Below, one piece after another: positions 13,454 to 20,913 of a stretch of 20,913 nucleotides of DNA (positions are counted from its first letter, which is position 1; every line of letters starts with the position of its first letter). The notes beneath the pieces were generated by a model, which saw nothing but the letters and a program-made list of their open reading frames with translations, had not been told where the DNA came from and ran no database searches. The stretch lies in NCBI GenBank assembly GCA_964610205.1, contig CAZSVI010000066.1, positions 1 to 20,913 of the forward strand, in the 5' to 3' direction. The DNA is from CAZSVI01 sp964610205. Lineage in GTDB: Bacteria > Bacillota > Clostridia > DSM-8532. A program made the position numbers and the translations under genes.

Positions 13454-14638
13454 CTATCTGTTATTTTTTACAAAGTCTTCATATAAAGGTGACATCTTGC
13501 GGAGTTTTTCCACAATTTCAACCAGGCTGTCCACGATAAAGTCCACTTCTTCCTCGGTGTTCTTTTCACCGAAAGTTATACGCAGTGATCCATGTGCGAT
13601 TTCGTGGGGTAATCCAATAGCCAGCAAAACATGTGACGGATCCAATGAACCCGAGGTACACGCTGAACCACTGGATGCCTGTACTCCTTTCATATCCAGC
13701 ATTAAAAGGAGAGATTCTCCCTCTACAAAACGGAACGCGAAATTTACATTTCCAGGCAAACGCTGTTCTCTGTGTCCATTCAAACGGACATGTGGTATCT
13801 GCCTCATAACCCCGTCTATAAGCCTGTCGCTTAGTTTCTTCAAATGATGATTATACTCTTCGACATTTTCAAATGCAAGCTTTAAAGCGGCCGCCATGCC
13901 GACCGTCGAGGCAACATTCTCGGTTCCCGCCCTTTTTTTTCTTTCCTGCGCTCCTCCATGTATAAAACTGTCCAGCTTGGTTCCTTTTTTCACATAAAGG
14001 GCGCCTATACCCTTAGGTCCGTAAAATTTATGCGCCGACATGGACATCAAGTCCACACCCAGTTCCTTTACATTTACCTGTATATTTCCCATAGCCTGTA
14101 CAGCATCGGTATGGAACAGCACACCCCGGTCTTTCGCGATGGCACATAGTTCTTTAACAGGCTGAATGGTTCCGATTTCATTATTTGCATACATAATACT
14201 AACCAGAGTTGTATCAGTCCGGATTTCTCTGCGAAGATCGTCCGGATTCACAATGCCGTCTTCACCCACTGGAAGATACGTTACATCAAAGCCTTCTTTC
14301 CGCAAGTATTCAAATACCTCCAGCACGGCATGATGTTCAATGACTGATGTAATAATATGCTTTCCCTTTTTCCGGTTCGCATAGGCGGTTCCTTTTATAG
14401 CCCAGTTATCAGCTTCAGTGCCGGAACCCGTAAAAAATATTTCTGAAGAATGGACACCCATGCAATAAGCCATTTGCGCCCTTGCTTCCTCAATAGCTTT
14501 TCTGCTTTCCCTGCCCAGGGAATATATAGAGGACGGGTTGCCATAAAGCTCTGTAAAATATGGCTTCATGGCATCAAATACTTTAGAGTTCACATAGGTT
14601 GTTGCCGCATGATCAACATATATTAATTTTTTATTCAT
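13454..14638 (-). CDS. nifS: Cysteine desulfurase, NifS/IscS type
   Basis: A 394-residue PLP enzyme that converts L-cysteine to alanine and a persulfide passed to NifU and MnmA (cytosol). Visible residues: His103 in EHHAVLE, Asp178 and Gln181 (HTDAVQAMG), PLP-binding Lys204 in SAHKFYGPKG, and active-site Cys327 in SSGSACTSGS. The N-terminus YVDHAATT is typical. The frame begins at 14701, but ATG 14638 is preferred: GAGGTGA precedes it by five bases. It is first in the group nifS-nifU-thpR-mnmA. There is no Rrf2-type regulator gene (IscR) next to it in the window. Confidence 0.95.
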   Translation of the reverse strand: MNKKLIYVDHAATTYVNSKVFDAMKPYFTELYGNPSSIYSLGRESRKAIEEARAQMAYCMGVHSSEIFFTGSGTEADNWAIKGTAYANRKKGKHIITSVIEHHAVLEVFEYLRKEGFDVTYLPVGEDGIVNPDDLRREIRTDTTLVSIMYANNEIGTIQPVKELCAIAKDRGVLFHTDAVQAMGNIQVNVKELGVDLMSMSAHKFYGPKGIGALYVKKGTKLDSFIHGGAQERKKRAGTENVASTVGMAAALKLAFENVEEYNHHLKKLSDRLIDGVMRQIPHVRLNGHREQRLPGNVNFAFRFVEGESLLLMLDMKGVQASSGSACTSGSLDPSHVLLAIGLPHEIAHGSLRITFGEKNTEEEVDFIVDSLVEIVEKLRKMSPLYEDFVKNNR

Positions 14639-14686
14639 AAAACTCACCTCGTTCATAATTATCCAACCGTACTTATAAGACTCATG

Positions 14687-14715
14687 ATTATATTTACCCA
14701 CATTATGCTTTTAAA
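14687..14715 (-). promoter_or_regulatory. Candidate promoter of nifS
   Basis: On the minus strand TTTAAA (14715-14710) and TATAAT (14692-14687) are 17 bp apart; the minus-10 is perfect, the minus-35 weak. The leader would be about 40 nt. A TTGACA at 14762-14757 lacks a good minus-10. The rest of 14716-14905 is AT-rich, with the palindrome GGACATGTCC at 14813-14822 and no gene. Confidence 0.45.
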
Positions 14716-14905
14716 TATTCTTCTTAAAAAAAAGGTTAACACTTTGATAAAAAAATGTCAATTTCAACTTATTCTATAATTACTATATCCCAACAAAGAT
14801 CCAATTGTTATTAGGACATGTCCCCATTTGTTCATTTTCTCTTCTTATTTGCACTGGTTATTTTAATAATCCAAAACTCAATTGTTTAAGAAAATATTAA
14901 CCCCT

Positions 14906-16150
14906 TTACCTCCTGAATCTGAATTTATCCACTATATTCTTTATAATTGTAAAGTTTTCATATTCATCAACCTGATAGGTTACTTCCCATTCCTTCGGTA
15001 CCAAAATAACTCCCAGTTCCTTAACCCCATCAGGGTAACATTTGTGCTCATAAATTTTTATCTGTCCGTCAGGATCTTCGGTATGCATCCATATAAATGT
15101 CGGTCTGTTGGATAAGGCGTGTCTTATTCCATCTTCAGTCTGAACAGGTTTTCCGTTAATATTCAGAATTACTTCACCGCGTTTCATTTTCATTTTCTCA
15201 GCAGCACTGTCAGGCAAGATTTCAAGTATCCGGACTCCCCTGCGTGTTACAGTATAAAGGGCGTTTTTTCTTTTTTCCTTATACAAAGAATATTGATAAA
15301 GACTCTCCCGGTATAGAAGTGCGAATATAGCTCCTATCCATTTCAGCGCCTCCAGTTTGGTAGAGAAGAAGGCCAGGACAAACAGCAGCAGGCTCCCCAC
15401 AAGAAACCTGACAGCGTCATTCCTGCACTTTTCTTCCGGAGGCGTGGATATTGCTATAGAGGAATAACTGGTAACACTAATTGCGCCGGTTAACAGAAAA
15501 ATAACTCCTCCTGCCGCCAAAAGGCCGGTATTAAATATTGTTCCCCGATTAAGGTTGATTTCTGTCTGCCATATCATATAGGGAGCGGATGAAAGCGTTA
15601 AGAGAATAAAAGGAATCGCATAATATTTCTGCTTGATAAAAGCTCCGGTCATGTGTCCCTTATGATGAATAAATATCGGGATATTATCATGTTTGCGTCC
15701 CAAATAAATCAGAATTGCCTCTGCCAATTGAATTACAGCGATTAGTGCAAGCATTGACGGCACGTTAATTTTTTCATTGCGTATAACCAGTGTATACAGG
15801 CATACAAGCCCCCCGGCATATGAGGGGTTTACAAATCGGTGGTTCACGAGGGCAAGAATTACCATTGCAATTAAAAAACCCTGTAACCCCTCCGGCTCAA
15901 TATATAACCCCAGGGCAACCGTCATAAGCCCTGCGAAAAATCCTGTTACAAGACCTGCAAGCAGCAGTTCCTCCATGATCTGACGGAATTTCTTGGTCCG
16001 GCATTCAGGAATGCATTGCTCAAAACCTTGAATAATTTCGTAACGACCCTTAACAACCATATAAAAAAACAAGTAAATGATGATATACTTGTAATCAAGA
16101 AATATTGAAAATACCAGTTGCCTTGCAACCGCTCTGACAATCTCCAGCAT
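14906..16150 (-). CDS. Polytopic membrane protein with C-terminal PDZ domain, MinJ-like
   Basis: A 414-residue protein with about eight membrane helices in residues 10-295, then a PDZ domain at about 300-385 (GVRILEILPDSAAEKMKMKRGEVILNI, split here: GVRILEILPDSAAEK and MKRGEVILNINGKPV). The GEVILNINGKPV loop and the preceding carboxylate-binding region are standard PDZ features. No protease motif is seen (no site-2 protease HExxH, no serine-protease triad). The layout and length match Bacillus MinJ, which links DivIVA to MinD and FtsZ control, but PDZ membrane proteins of this build are poorly characterised in clostridia. The N-terminal helix region LVTGFFAGLMTVALGLYIEP is Gly-rich. GGTGGGATAA precedes the ATG. 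Monocistronic by position. Topology confident, role by analogy. Confidence 0.7.
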   Translation of the reverse strand: MLEIVRAVARQLVFSIFLDYKYIIIYLFFYMVVKGRYEIIQGFEQCIPECRTKKFRQIMEELLLAGLVTGFFAGLMTVALGLYIEPEGLQGFLIAMVILALVNHRFVNPSYAGGLVCLYTLVIRNEKINVPSMLALIAVIQLAEAILIYLGRKHDNIPIFIHHKGHMTGAFIKQKYYAIPFILLTLSSAPYMIWQTEINLNRGTIFNTGLLAAGGVIFLLTGAISVTSYSSIAISTPPEEKCRNDAVRFLVGSLLLFVLAFFSTKLEALKWIGAIFALLYRESLYQYSLYKEKRKNALYTVTRRGVRILEILPDSAAEKMKMKRGEVILNINGKPVQTEDGIRHALSNRPTFIWMHTEDPDGQIKIYEHKCYPDGVKELGVILVPKEWEVTYQVDEYENFTIIKNIVDKFRFRR

Positions 16151-16264
16151 TTATCCCACCACACTATAAACAACATCAAAATCTTAACCTGTATTTAAAA
16201 ACCATGTTTTTATAACACCAATTTCTAATATACCAAAACGTATATATTATGAAACTGCATTTTT

Positions 16265-16400
16265 ATTATATCATGAATTTCGAAGAAATTGCATGATATA
16301 ATCGCGCATGTGCATTTTTTGCGAAGCAAAAAAATTATGCATGCGCATCAATTCCACCGGAGGCATATAATATCCTCGTTTGCAAGGATATTATATCATG
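16265..16400. repeat. Three-hairpin cluster with repeated ATTATATCATG arms
   Basis: Hairpin A (16265-16302): 17-bp stem with one bulged G and a GAA loop closed by C-G. Hairpin B (16304-16346): GCGCATG/CATGCGC and TTTTTTGC/GCAAAAAA arms with an internal loop, again closing on C-GAA-G. Hairpin C (16365-16396): perfect 12-bp ATATAATATCCT/AGGATATTATAT with an 8-nt loop. ATTATATCATG occurs at 16265-16275 and 16390-16400 and inverted at 16292-16302. It lies between the xylA terminator and the PDZ gene. Confidence 0.7.
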
Positions 16401-16479
16401 TTTTTTGATAATATACAGCAGTAACCTGATAGTCTGTTGCTGATAGTTATAACGGATCACGGTAAAAAAGTCAACATAT

Positions 16480-16515
16480 AATTAAAGAGGCGGTATAGCG
16501 AGCTACCATACCGTC
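16480..16515 (-). terminator. Probable terminator of the xyl operon
   Basis: GGCGGTAT (16489-16496) pairs with ATACCGTC (16508-16515, one G-T pair), with AGC/GCT pairing inside. On the minus strand it is followed by TCTTTAATTATATG, moderately T-rich. It lies about 100 nt past the xylA stop codon. Confidence 0.5.
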
Positions 16516-16617
16516 TTCCGAAAGGATACTGCTTTTTTATATAATATAATAAGTTAAATGAGGAATTATTTTATGCAAACAACCTTGCGGGGTGAAGCAT
16601 GGGCTCTGCTACAGCCT

Positions 16618-17940
16618 TTATTTCCCCAGAATATACTGGTTAAGAATAGACTCCAGCATTTCCTGTCTGCCGGATATAATAACCGGCTCGCCGTTTTCAA
16701 GCGTAAAGGCTTCCAATTCCCGGAAACCTACTTTCCCATCTGCTATATCCTTACCAATACCTTCTTTGAAGCTTGCATAGCGGTTTGATACAAACCTGTC
16801 AAAAACACCGTCTTCCACAATTCCGGAAGCAATTTTAAAGCCCTGCGCGAAGGCATCCATACCGGCAATATGACCATAGAACAAGTCTATCGGTTCAAAG
16901 GAGCCTCTTCTGGCCTTGGCGTCAAAATTCAGGCCGCCCTTTGTAAATCCTCCCATTTTAATAACTTCAATCATAGCCAGTGTGGTTTCATAAATATTCG
17001 TCGGGAATTGATCGGTATCCCAGCCCAGCAGCATATCTCCCTGATTTGCGTCGATACTGCCCAGCACGTTGTTGATACGAGCCAGCTGAAGATCGTGCTG
17101 GAAGCTGTGGCCGGCCAAAGTTGCATGGTTTGCTTCAATATTCATTTTAAAGTCTTTTTCAAGTTCATACGCCCTCAAAAAACCCAAAACAGTGGCCGTG
17201 TCAAAGTCGTACTGATGCTTTGCCGGTTCTTTCGGCTTGGGCTCAATTAACAGTTGTCCGTCAAAACCTATTTCCTTTTTATAATTGACAGCCATTTGCA
17301 AAAAACGCGCCATATTTTCGAGTTCCAGCTTCATATCGGTATTCAAAAGCGTTTCATATCCTTCACGGCCTCCCCAGAATACATAGTTCTGTCCGCCCAA
17401 TTCCATTGTGATTTCCATTGCTTTTTTTACCTGGGCAGCCGCATATGCAAATATTGAGGCATGGTTGGAGGTGGATGCTCCGTGCGTAAATCTGCGGTTT
17501 GCAAAGGCATTTGTAGTGCCCCATAAAAGCTTTACATCGCTGTTTTTCATCCGTTCTTTCATGATAGAGACAATTTCATCAAGACGCCTGTTGGTCTCCT
17601 TCAGGTTATCCGCTTCGGGTGCAATGTCCCTGTCATGGAAACAGAAAAAGGGCACACCCAACTTTTCACAAAATTCAAAATTTGCCTCAACTATTACCTT
17701 TGCCTGATCCATTTTATCTGTTATATCGTCCCACGGTCTTTCCGCAGCTCCGTCTGTTCCGAAGGGATCGCTTCCGCGCCCCTGAAAGGTATGCCAGTAG
17801 GCAACCGCATAACGAAGATGATCTTTCAGGGTTTTTCCGCCTATTTTTTCTTCCGGATTATAAAATTTAAACGCGAGAGGGTTATCGGATTTCGGTCCCT
17901 CATATTGAATCTTGGGAACATTTTTAAAATACTCACTCAT
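16618..17940 (-). CDS. xylA: Xylose isomerase
   Basis: A 440-residue class II xylose isomerase (xylose to xylulose; two divalent metals; cytosol). Catalytic His102 and Asp105 lie in CFHDRD; metal ligands Glu233 and Lys235 (LIEPKPKEP), Glu269 and His272 (NIEANHATLAGH), Asp297 (SIDANQGD), Asp308 and Asp310 (GWDTDQFP), Asp340 (LNFDAKARR) are all present. The 50-residue N-terminal extension (FKNVPKIQYEGPKS) is typical of class II. GGGAGG precedes the ATG by eight bases. It is the last gene of the xylB-xylR-xylA unit, 87 nt after xylR; that gap contains short palindromes (TGAATTTTAATTCA, AATTCGAATT), which could mark a second regulatory site. Confidence 0.98.
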   Translation of the reverse strand: MSEYFKNVPKIQYEGPKSDNPLAFKFYNPEEKIGGKTLKDHLRYAVAYWHTFQGRGSDPFGTDGAAERPWDDITDKMDQAKVIVEANFEFCEKLGVPFFCFHDRDIAPEADNLKETNRRLDEIVSIMKERMKNSDVKLLWGTTNAFANRRFTHGASTSNHASIFAYAAAQVKKAMEITMELGGQNYVFWGGREGYETLLNTDMKLELENMARFLQMAVNYKKEIGFDGQLLIEPKPKEPAKHQYDFDTATVLGFLRAYELEKDFKMNIEANHATLAGHSFQHDLQLARINNVLGSIDANQGDMLLGWDTDQFPTNIYETTLAMIEVIKMGGFTKGGLNFDAKARRGSFEPIDLFYGHIAGMDAFAQGFKIASGIVEDGVFDRFVSNRYASFKEGIGKDIADGKVGFRELEAFTLENGEPVIISGRQEMLESILNQYILGK

Positions 17941-18027
17941 AATATTATCCTCCCCGTAAGTTTTCTGTCACCAAATTCATTCATGATAACGGAATTCGAA
18001 TTGTCCTAATATGTTATGAATTAAAAT

Positions 18028-19230
18028 TCACTGCTTTCCAAACACTCTTCTAATTGGGATCATTGCCGCGCCAAGAGCTGATGAATTCATTCCGAAATCA
18101 GAAGTAAGAATTTTTACTCCGGACCCCGGATATTTCAAAGCTTTTTCTCTGGCTGTCCTTACTAGTGTTTCCATTACAATGTGCGCGTATTGAATGAAAG
18201 ATTTCCCCAAAATAATGGCTTCAGGATTTATTGTGTTAATCAGAAATGCTACCGCATGACCCAAAAATTCAGCACCCTGCAATAATGTGTCTCTGCAGAG
18301 GGAATCCCCGTTACCTGCCGCCTCTACTAATTGATTCCACAATAGCGTACGGGTTCCAGGCTTAATTATTTTAGAAAAATATCCTTCTTCTATTTTCCTG
18401 TTTACTTCCTGAAGCATATACCTTGTGGATGCATAGGTTTCAAGACACCCTTTGTTTCCGCAACCGCATGGACGGCCATTCTCCCGTATTATCAAATGTC
18501 CTATCTCACCCGCGCTTCCACTGAACCCATGGTAAACCGATCCCCCGATAAAAATACCCGCACCGATTCCGGATTCAACGTTAATACAGACAAAGCTGCC
18601 GATGTTTTTGCATTTTCCAATCCAACTCTCGCAAATGGCGGAGCACATGGCTTCATTTTCAATGTAAACGGGCATTTTAAGAATATCCTCGGCTCTTGTA
18701 CGTAAATCTACATGGCTCCATGAAAGGTTTGGCGCCATTACCACCTGGTTTGTTCTTCTGTCCACAAGGCCGGGAATTGAAAGACCACAGCCTAGAAACC
18801 TGTCCCGGCGGAGACACTTTTCCTTTATAATTCCTGAAATCCCCTCATATACCAGGCCGATTGCTTTTTCCACAGATATGCCCAGGCTATACTCCAGATT
18901 TTTTTCAACAAGGATTTCTCCTGTTATATCGGCAATAACCATTTGGAGTTGATTCATGTCAATATCAAACCCCGCCGCGTAATAGGAATTGGGTTTGATT
19001 TCCAGCATAACGGGTTTTCGTCCTCCGGTTGATTCACCCTGACCAATTTCGTGCAGAAACCCTTCATGAATCAGTTGACGGGTAATACTGCCGCATGCAG
19101 TAGGAGAAAGACCGGTCAGTTCGGCCAGTTCTATCCTGGAAAGCTTCCCGTTAAGTCGAATTAATGCCATGACGGCAGCCTGATTCAATACCTTTAAATA
19201 TTGGTTGTTTCCAGCAGGTTTTTTAGCCAT
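18028..19230 (-). CDS. xylR: ROK-family transcriptional repressor XylR
   Basis: A 400-residue ROK protein with an N-terminal winged helix-turn-helix (residues 15-70: LSRIELAELTGLSPTACGSITRQLI, read as LSRIELAELTGLS then TACGSITRQLIHEGFL) followed by the ROK sugar-binding fold. The ROK zinc site is seen in GHLIIRENGRPCGCGNKGC and LETYAS; the ASP-box-like ESGIGAGIFIGG also fits. XylR represses xyl genes until xylose binds. Unusually it sits between xylB and xylA on the same strand, 13 nt after the xylB stop, with AGGTGG nine bases before the ATG. It is thus expected to be cotranscribed with its targets, giving autoregulation. A glucokinase role is excluded by the DNA-binding domain. Confidence 0.92.
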   Translation of the reverse strand: MAKKPAGNNQYLKVLNQAAVMALIRLNGKLSRIELAELTGLSPTACGSITRQLIHEGFLHEIGQGESTGGRKPVMLEIKPNSYYAAGFDIDMNQLQMVIADITGEILVEKNLEYSLGISVEKAIGLVYEGISGIIKEKCLRRDRFLGCGLSIPGLVDRRTNQVVMAPNLSWSHVDLRTRAEDILKMPVYIENEAMCSAICESWIGKCKNIGSFVCINVESGIGAGIFIGGSVYHGFSGSAGEIGHLIIRENGRPCGCGNKGCLETYASTRYMLQEVNRKIEEGYFSKIIKPGTRTLLWNQLVEAAGNGDSLCRDTLLQGAEFLGHAVAFLINTINPEAIILGKSFIQYAHIVMETLVRTAREKALKYPGSGVKILTSDFGMNSSALGAAMIPIRRVFGKQ

Positions 19231-19243
19231 AATTCTTTACCAC

Positions 19244-20770
19244 CTATACCAGCCCTGCCAAATTTTTAAAATCCTGTCTGAGAGATTTATACAGGTTTTT
19301 ATAAAGTCTATAGTATTGATTGTATTTTTCGGTAATCGTCTGATTCGCCTGTTGTCTGGTTTTTACCTTGATTATCGCTTCACAGGCCTCAGGCACGCTG
19401 CGGTAAACACCGGATCCGACACCGGCCAGTATGGCAACCCCGAAAGCAGGCCCTTCACGGGCATTTATGGTGCATATTTCGGTATTTAAAATATCCGCCT
19501 GCATCTGACGCCACAGAGGGCTTTTCCCACCGCCGCCGGACGCTCTCACCTCGTTGACATCCACTCCAAGTTCCATGATGATATTCAGGCAATCCTTAAG
19601 GCTGTATACAACACCTTCCAGAATCGCCCTTACTACTTCCCGTTTTGTGTGTTTTGCGGACAGTCCGAAGATAACACCACGGCAATCAGGATCCAGATGC
19701 GGAGTACGCTCACCCATTAAATACGGCAGATACAAAAGGCCATTGCTGCCTGCTTCCACTTTTTCAGCAGCCTTGTCCATCAGATAGTATGGATCAACTT
19801 CCATCAGAGCCGCCGTTGATATTTCTTCTTTGCAGAAGTTATTCCGGAACCACTGAAGCGAAAGACCCGCTCCCTGCGTTACACCCATAATGTGCCATGT
19901 ATTGGGTACCGCGTGGCAAAAAGTGTGCACACGTCCCAGCGGATCGATACTGACCTTGTCGCTGTGTGCGAAAACAACACCGGATGTTCCAATAGTTGAC
20001 GATATAACACCAGGTTTTACAATTCCATTACCAACGGCGCCGGCGGCCTGATCTCCCCCTCCGCCGACAACTGGGGTTCCAGCCCTTAGTCCTGTCAAAT
20101 CCGCGGCTTCCCGGTGAATCGTTCCCGTAATCTCCTGTGATTCGTACACTTTTCCAAGCATTGACCTGCCAAGGCCGAGTTTGCCTAAAACCTCATCGCT
20201 CCAGCACCTGTTCGGTACATCAAGAAATTGCATACCGCTCGCGTCTGAGACCTCAGTTGCAAATTCGCCGGTTAACCGATACCGTACGTAGTCTTTGGGC
20301 AACAGGATTCTGCATACCTTGTCAAAGATTTCAGGCTCATGGTTTTTAACCCACATGGCCTTTGATGCGGTAAACCCGGTTAGCGCAGGGTTCGCAGTGA
20401 TTTCAACAAGACGTTTCGCTCCCACAAGTCCTGTAATCTGCTCACATTCCTCTCCGCTTCGTTGATCACACCAAATAATTGATCTGCGAAGCACCCTGTT
20501 TTCCCTGTCGAGTAAAACAAGGCCGTGCATTTGACCTGATAACCCGACACCCTTTACTTCACCGGATGATACGCCGCTTTTGTCCATAACATTTTTTATG
20601 GAAGAATAGGTTGCCTTCCACCAATCGTCCGGCTCCTGCTCCGCCCATCCGTTTTGGGGCTGGTACAGAGGATATTCCTGAAGGTCATCGGCAATGGCGT
20701 TTCCCAACTCGTCAAACAATACCGTCTTTGTTCCTGATGTTCCGATGTCCACCCCTAACAGATATGCCAT
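19244..20770 (-). CDS. xylB: Xylulokinase
   Basis: A 508-residue FGGY kinase that phosphorylates D-xylulose to xylulose-5-phosphate with ATP (cytosol). The phosphate-1 motif VDIGTSGTKT is at residues 7-16; GQMHG (79-83) and WCDQRS are xylulokinase marks; catalytic Asp240 lies in GGGGDQAAGAVG; TIGTSGVVFA follows at 259-268. MGERTPHLDPDCRG and SGGGGKSPLWRQM are C-terminal family motifs. The ATG has a strong GGAGGTGAGAGT site. It is the first gene of the xyl unit and is preceded by a promoter at 20822-20850. No xylose transporter gene is seen; one may lie beyond the right edge. Confidence 0.96.
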   Translation of the reverse strand: MAYLLGVDIGTSGTKTVLFDELGNAIADDLQEYPLYQPQNGWAEQEPDDWWKATYSSIKNVMDKSGVSSGEVKGVGLSGQMHGLVLLDRENRVLRRSIIWCDQRSGEECEQITGLVGAKRLVEITANPALTGFTASKAMWVKNHEPEIFDKVCRILLPKDYVRYRLTGEFATEVSDASGMQFLDVPNRCWSDEVLGKLGLGRSMLGKVYESQEITGTIHREAADLTGLRAGTPVVGGGGDQAAGAVGNGIVKPGVISSTIGTSGVVFAHSDKVSIDPLGRVHTFCHAVPNTWHIMGVTQGAGLSLQWFRNNFCKEEISTAALMEVDPYYLMDKAAEKVEAGSNGLLYLPYLMGERTPHLDPDCRGVIFGLSAKHTKREVVRAILEGVVYSLKDCLNIIMELGVDVNEVRASGGGGKSPLWRQMQADILNTEICTINAREGPAFGVAILAGVGSGVYRSVPEACEAIIKVKTRQQANQTITEKYNQYYRLYKNLYKSLRQDFKNLAGLV

Positions 20771-20795
20771 ACTCTCACCTCCATAACTTTTTAAT

Positions 20796-20856
20796 GTTAA
20801 CTTAATAAGATTACATTAATAAGTTTATCTTATTTTACAGCTGATTACAAGATAAA
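20796..20856 (-). promoter_or_regulatory. Candidate XylR operator region
   Basis: Two symmetrical signals surround the xylB promoter. TTTATCTT (20824-20831) and AAGATAAA (20849-20856) are inverted arms each overlapping a promoter hexamer. TTAATAAG is repeated directly at 20802-20809 and 20816-20823, next to GTTAAC (20796-20801). None matches the Bacillus XylR operator closely, so which is bound is uncertain. Confidence 0.4.
20822..20850 (-). promoter_or_regulatory. Predicted promoter of xylB-xylR-xylA
   Basis: On the minus strand TTGTAA (20850-20845) and TAAACT (20827-20822) are separated by 17 bp, each matching the sigma-A consensus at four of six bases. The leader would be about 45 nt before the xylB ATG at 20770. 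Confidence 0.5.
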
Positions 20857-20913
20857 TAATATTGATTTTATTTATGCAAACTCGAGCTAAGTGGTGTTAT
20901 TAACAAAAACAGG

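Larger units (their letters stand above)
16151..16617. other. 467-bp non-coding region between xylA and the PDZ gene
   Basis: No gene is supported here. It is AT-rich and holds the xylA terminator (16480-16515), a three-hairpin cluster (16265-16400) and, near 16151-16260, the presumed promoter of the PDZ gene; TATAAA with a poor minus-35 occurs on the minus strand there. Confidence 0.7.

Noticed and set aside
13365..13847. 160-residue plus-strand frame overlapping nifS
   Set aside because: Antisense to conserved NifS sequence and begins across the hairpin element; composition is not protein-like.
14757..14762. TTGACA as minus-35 of a nifS promoter
   Set aside because: At 17-18 bp spacing the minus-10 is TTAACC or TAACCT; the TTTAAA/TATAAT pair downstream is better.
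18028..19230. ROK glucokinase
   Set aside because: The N-terminal helix-turn-helix and position in a xyl operon indicate a repressor.

Overview
The window looks like chromosomal DNA of a spore-forming, AT-rich Gram-positive anaerobe of the Clostridia, probably from the plant-polysaccharide-degrading group (Ruminiclostridium/Acetivibrio/Thermoclostridium-like). Reasons: a CwlJ-GerQ pair, an uninterrupted sigma-K gene and a YtvI-type protein point to endospores; a SigI-RsgI pair and a complete xylose operon point to plant cell-wall use; most genes have strong AGGAGG/GAGGTG ribosome binding sites. The genus is inference; no rRNA is present.

Layout, left to right. 1-104: start of a cyclase/kynurenine-formamidase-like gene (minus, cut by the window edge). 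232-1269: cwlJ and a gerQ-like coat gene (plus). 1326-2390: ykvI-type membrane protein (minus). 2690-4511: YibE/F-like membrane protein and deoC, overlapping by 14 nt (minus), with a good promoter at 4562-4590. 4715-6840: a short leader ORF, sigI and rsgI (minus), closed by a clear terminator at 4612-4638. 7038-7739: sigK (plus). 7918-9060: ytvI-like permease-fold protein; 9310-10938: beta-CASP metallo-beta-lactamase (both minus). 11162-14638: nifS, nifU, then thpR-mnmA (minus), covering cysteine desulfuration, Fe-S assembly and tRNA 2-thiolation. 14906-16150: MinJ-like membrane PDZ protein. 16618-20770: xylB-xylR-xylA (minus), with a promoter and candidate operator upstream of xylB.

How genes work together: CwlJ needs GerQ to reside in the spore coat in Bacillus; sigma-K drives late mother-cell genes; RsgI holds sigma-I at the membrane; NifS supplies sulfur to NifU and to MnmA; XylA and XylB carry xylose to xylulose-5-phosphate under the ROK repressor XylR.

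The coding content is mostly familiar. The unusual signals are in non-coding DNA: a three-copy GC-rich palindromic repeat (2409-2487, 2622-2692, 10963-11045); an unbroken run of hairpins at 9106-9232; a paired-hairpin region with two C-GAA-G loops at 16265-16400; hairpins resembling IS200/IS605 ends at 11065-11120 and inside the nifS-nifU operon at 13384-13446; a hairpin that exactly fills the gap between Shine-Dalgarno and start codon of thpR; and a 23-codon leader ORF that overlaps the sigI start as ATGA. No complete transposase, CRISPR array, tRNA or rRNA was seen, and I found no clear new multi-gene system.
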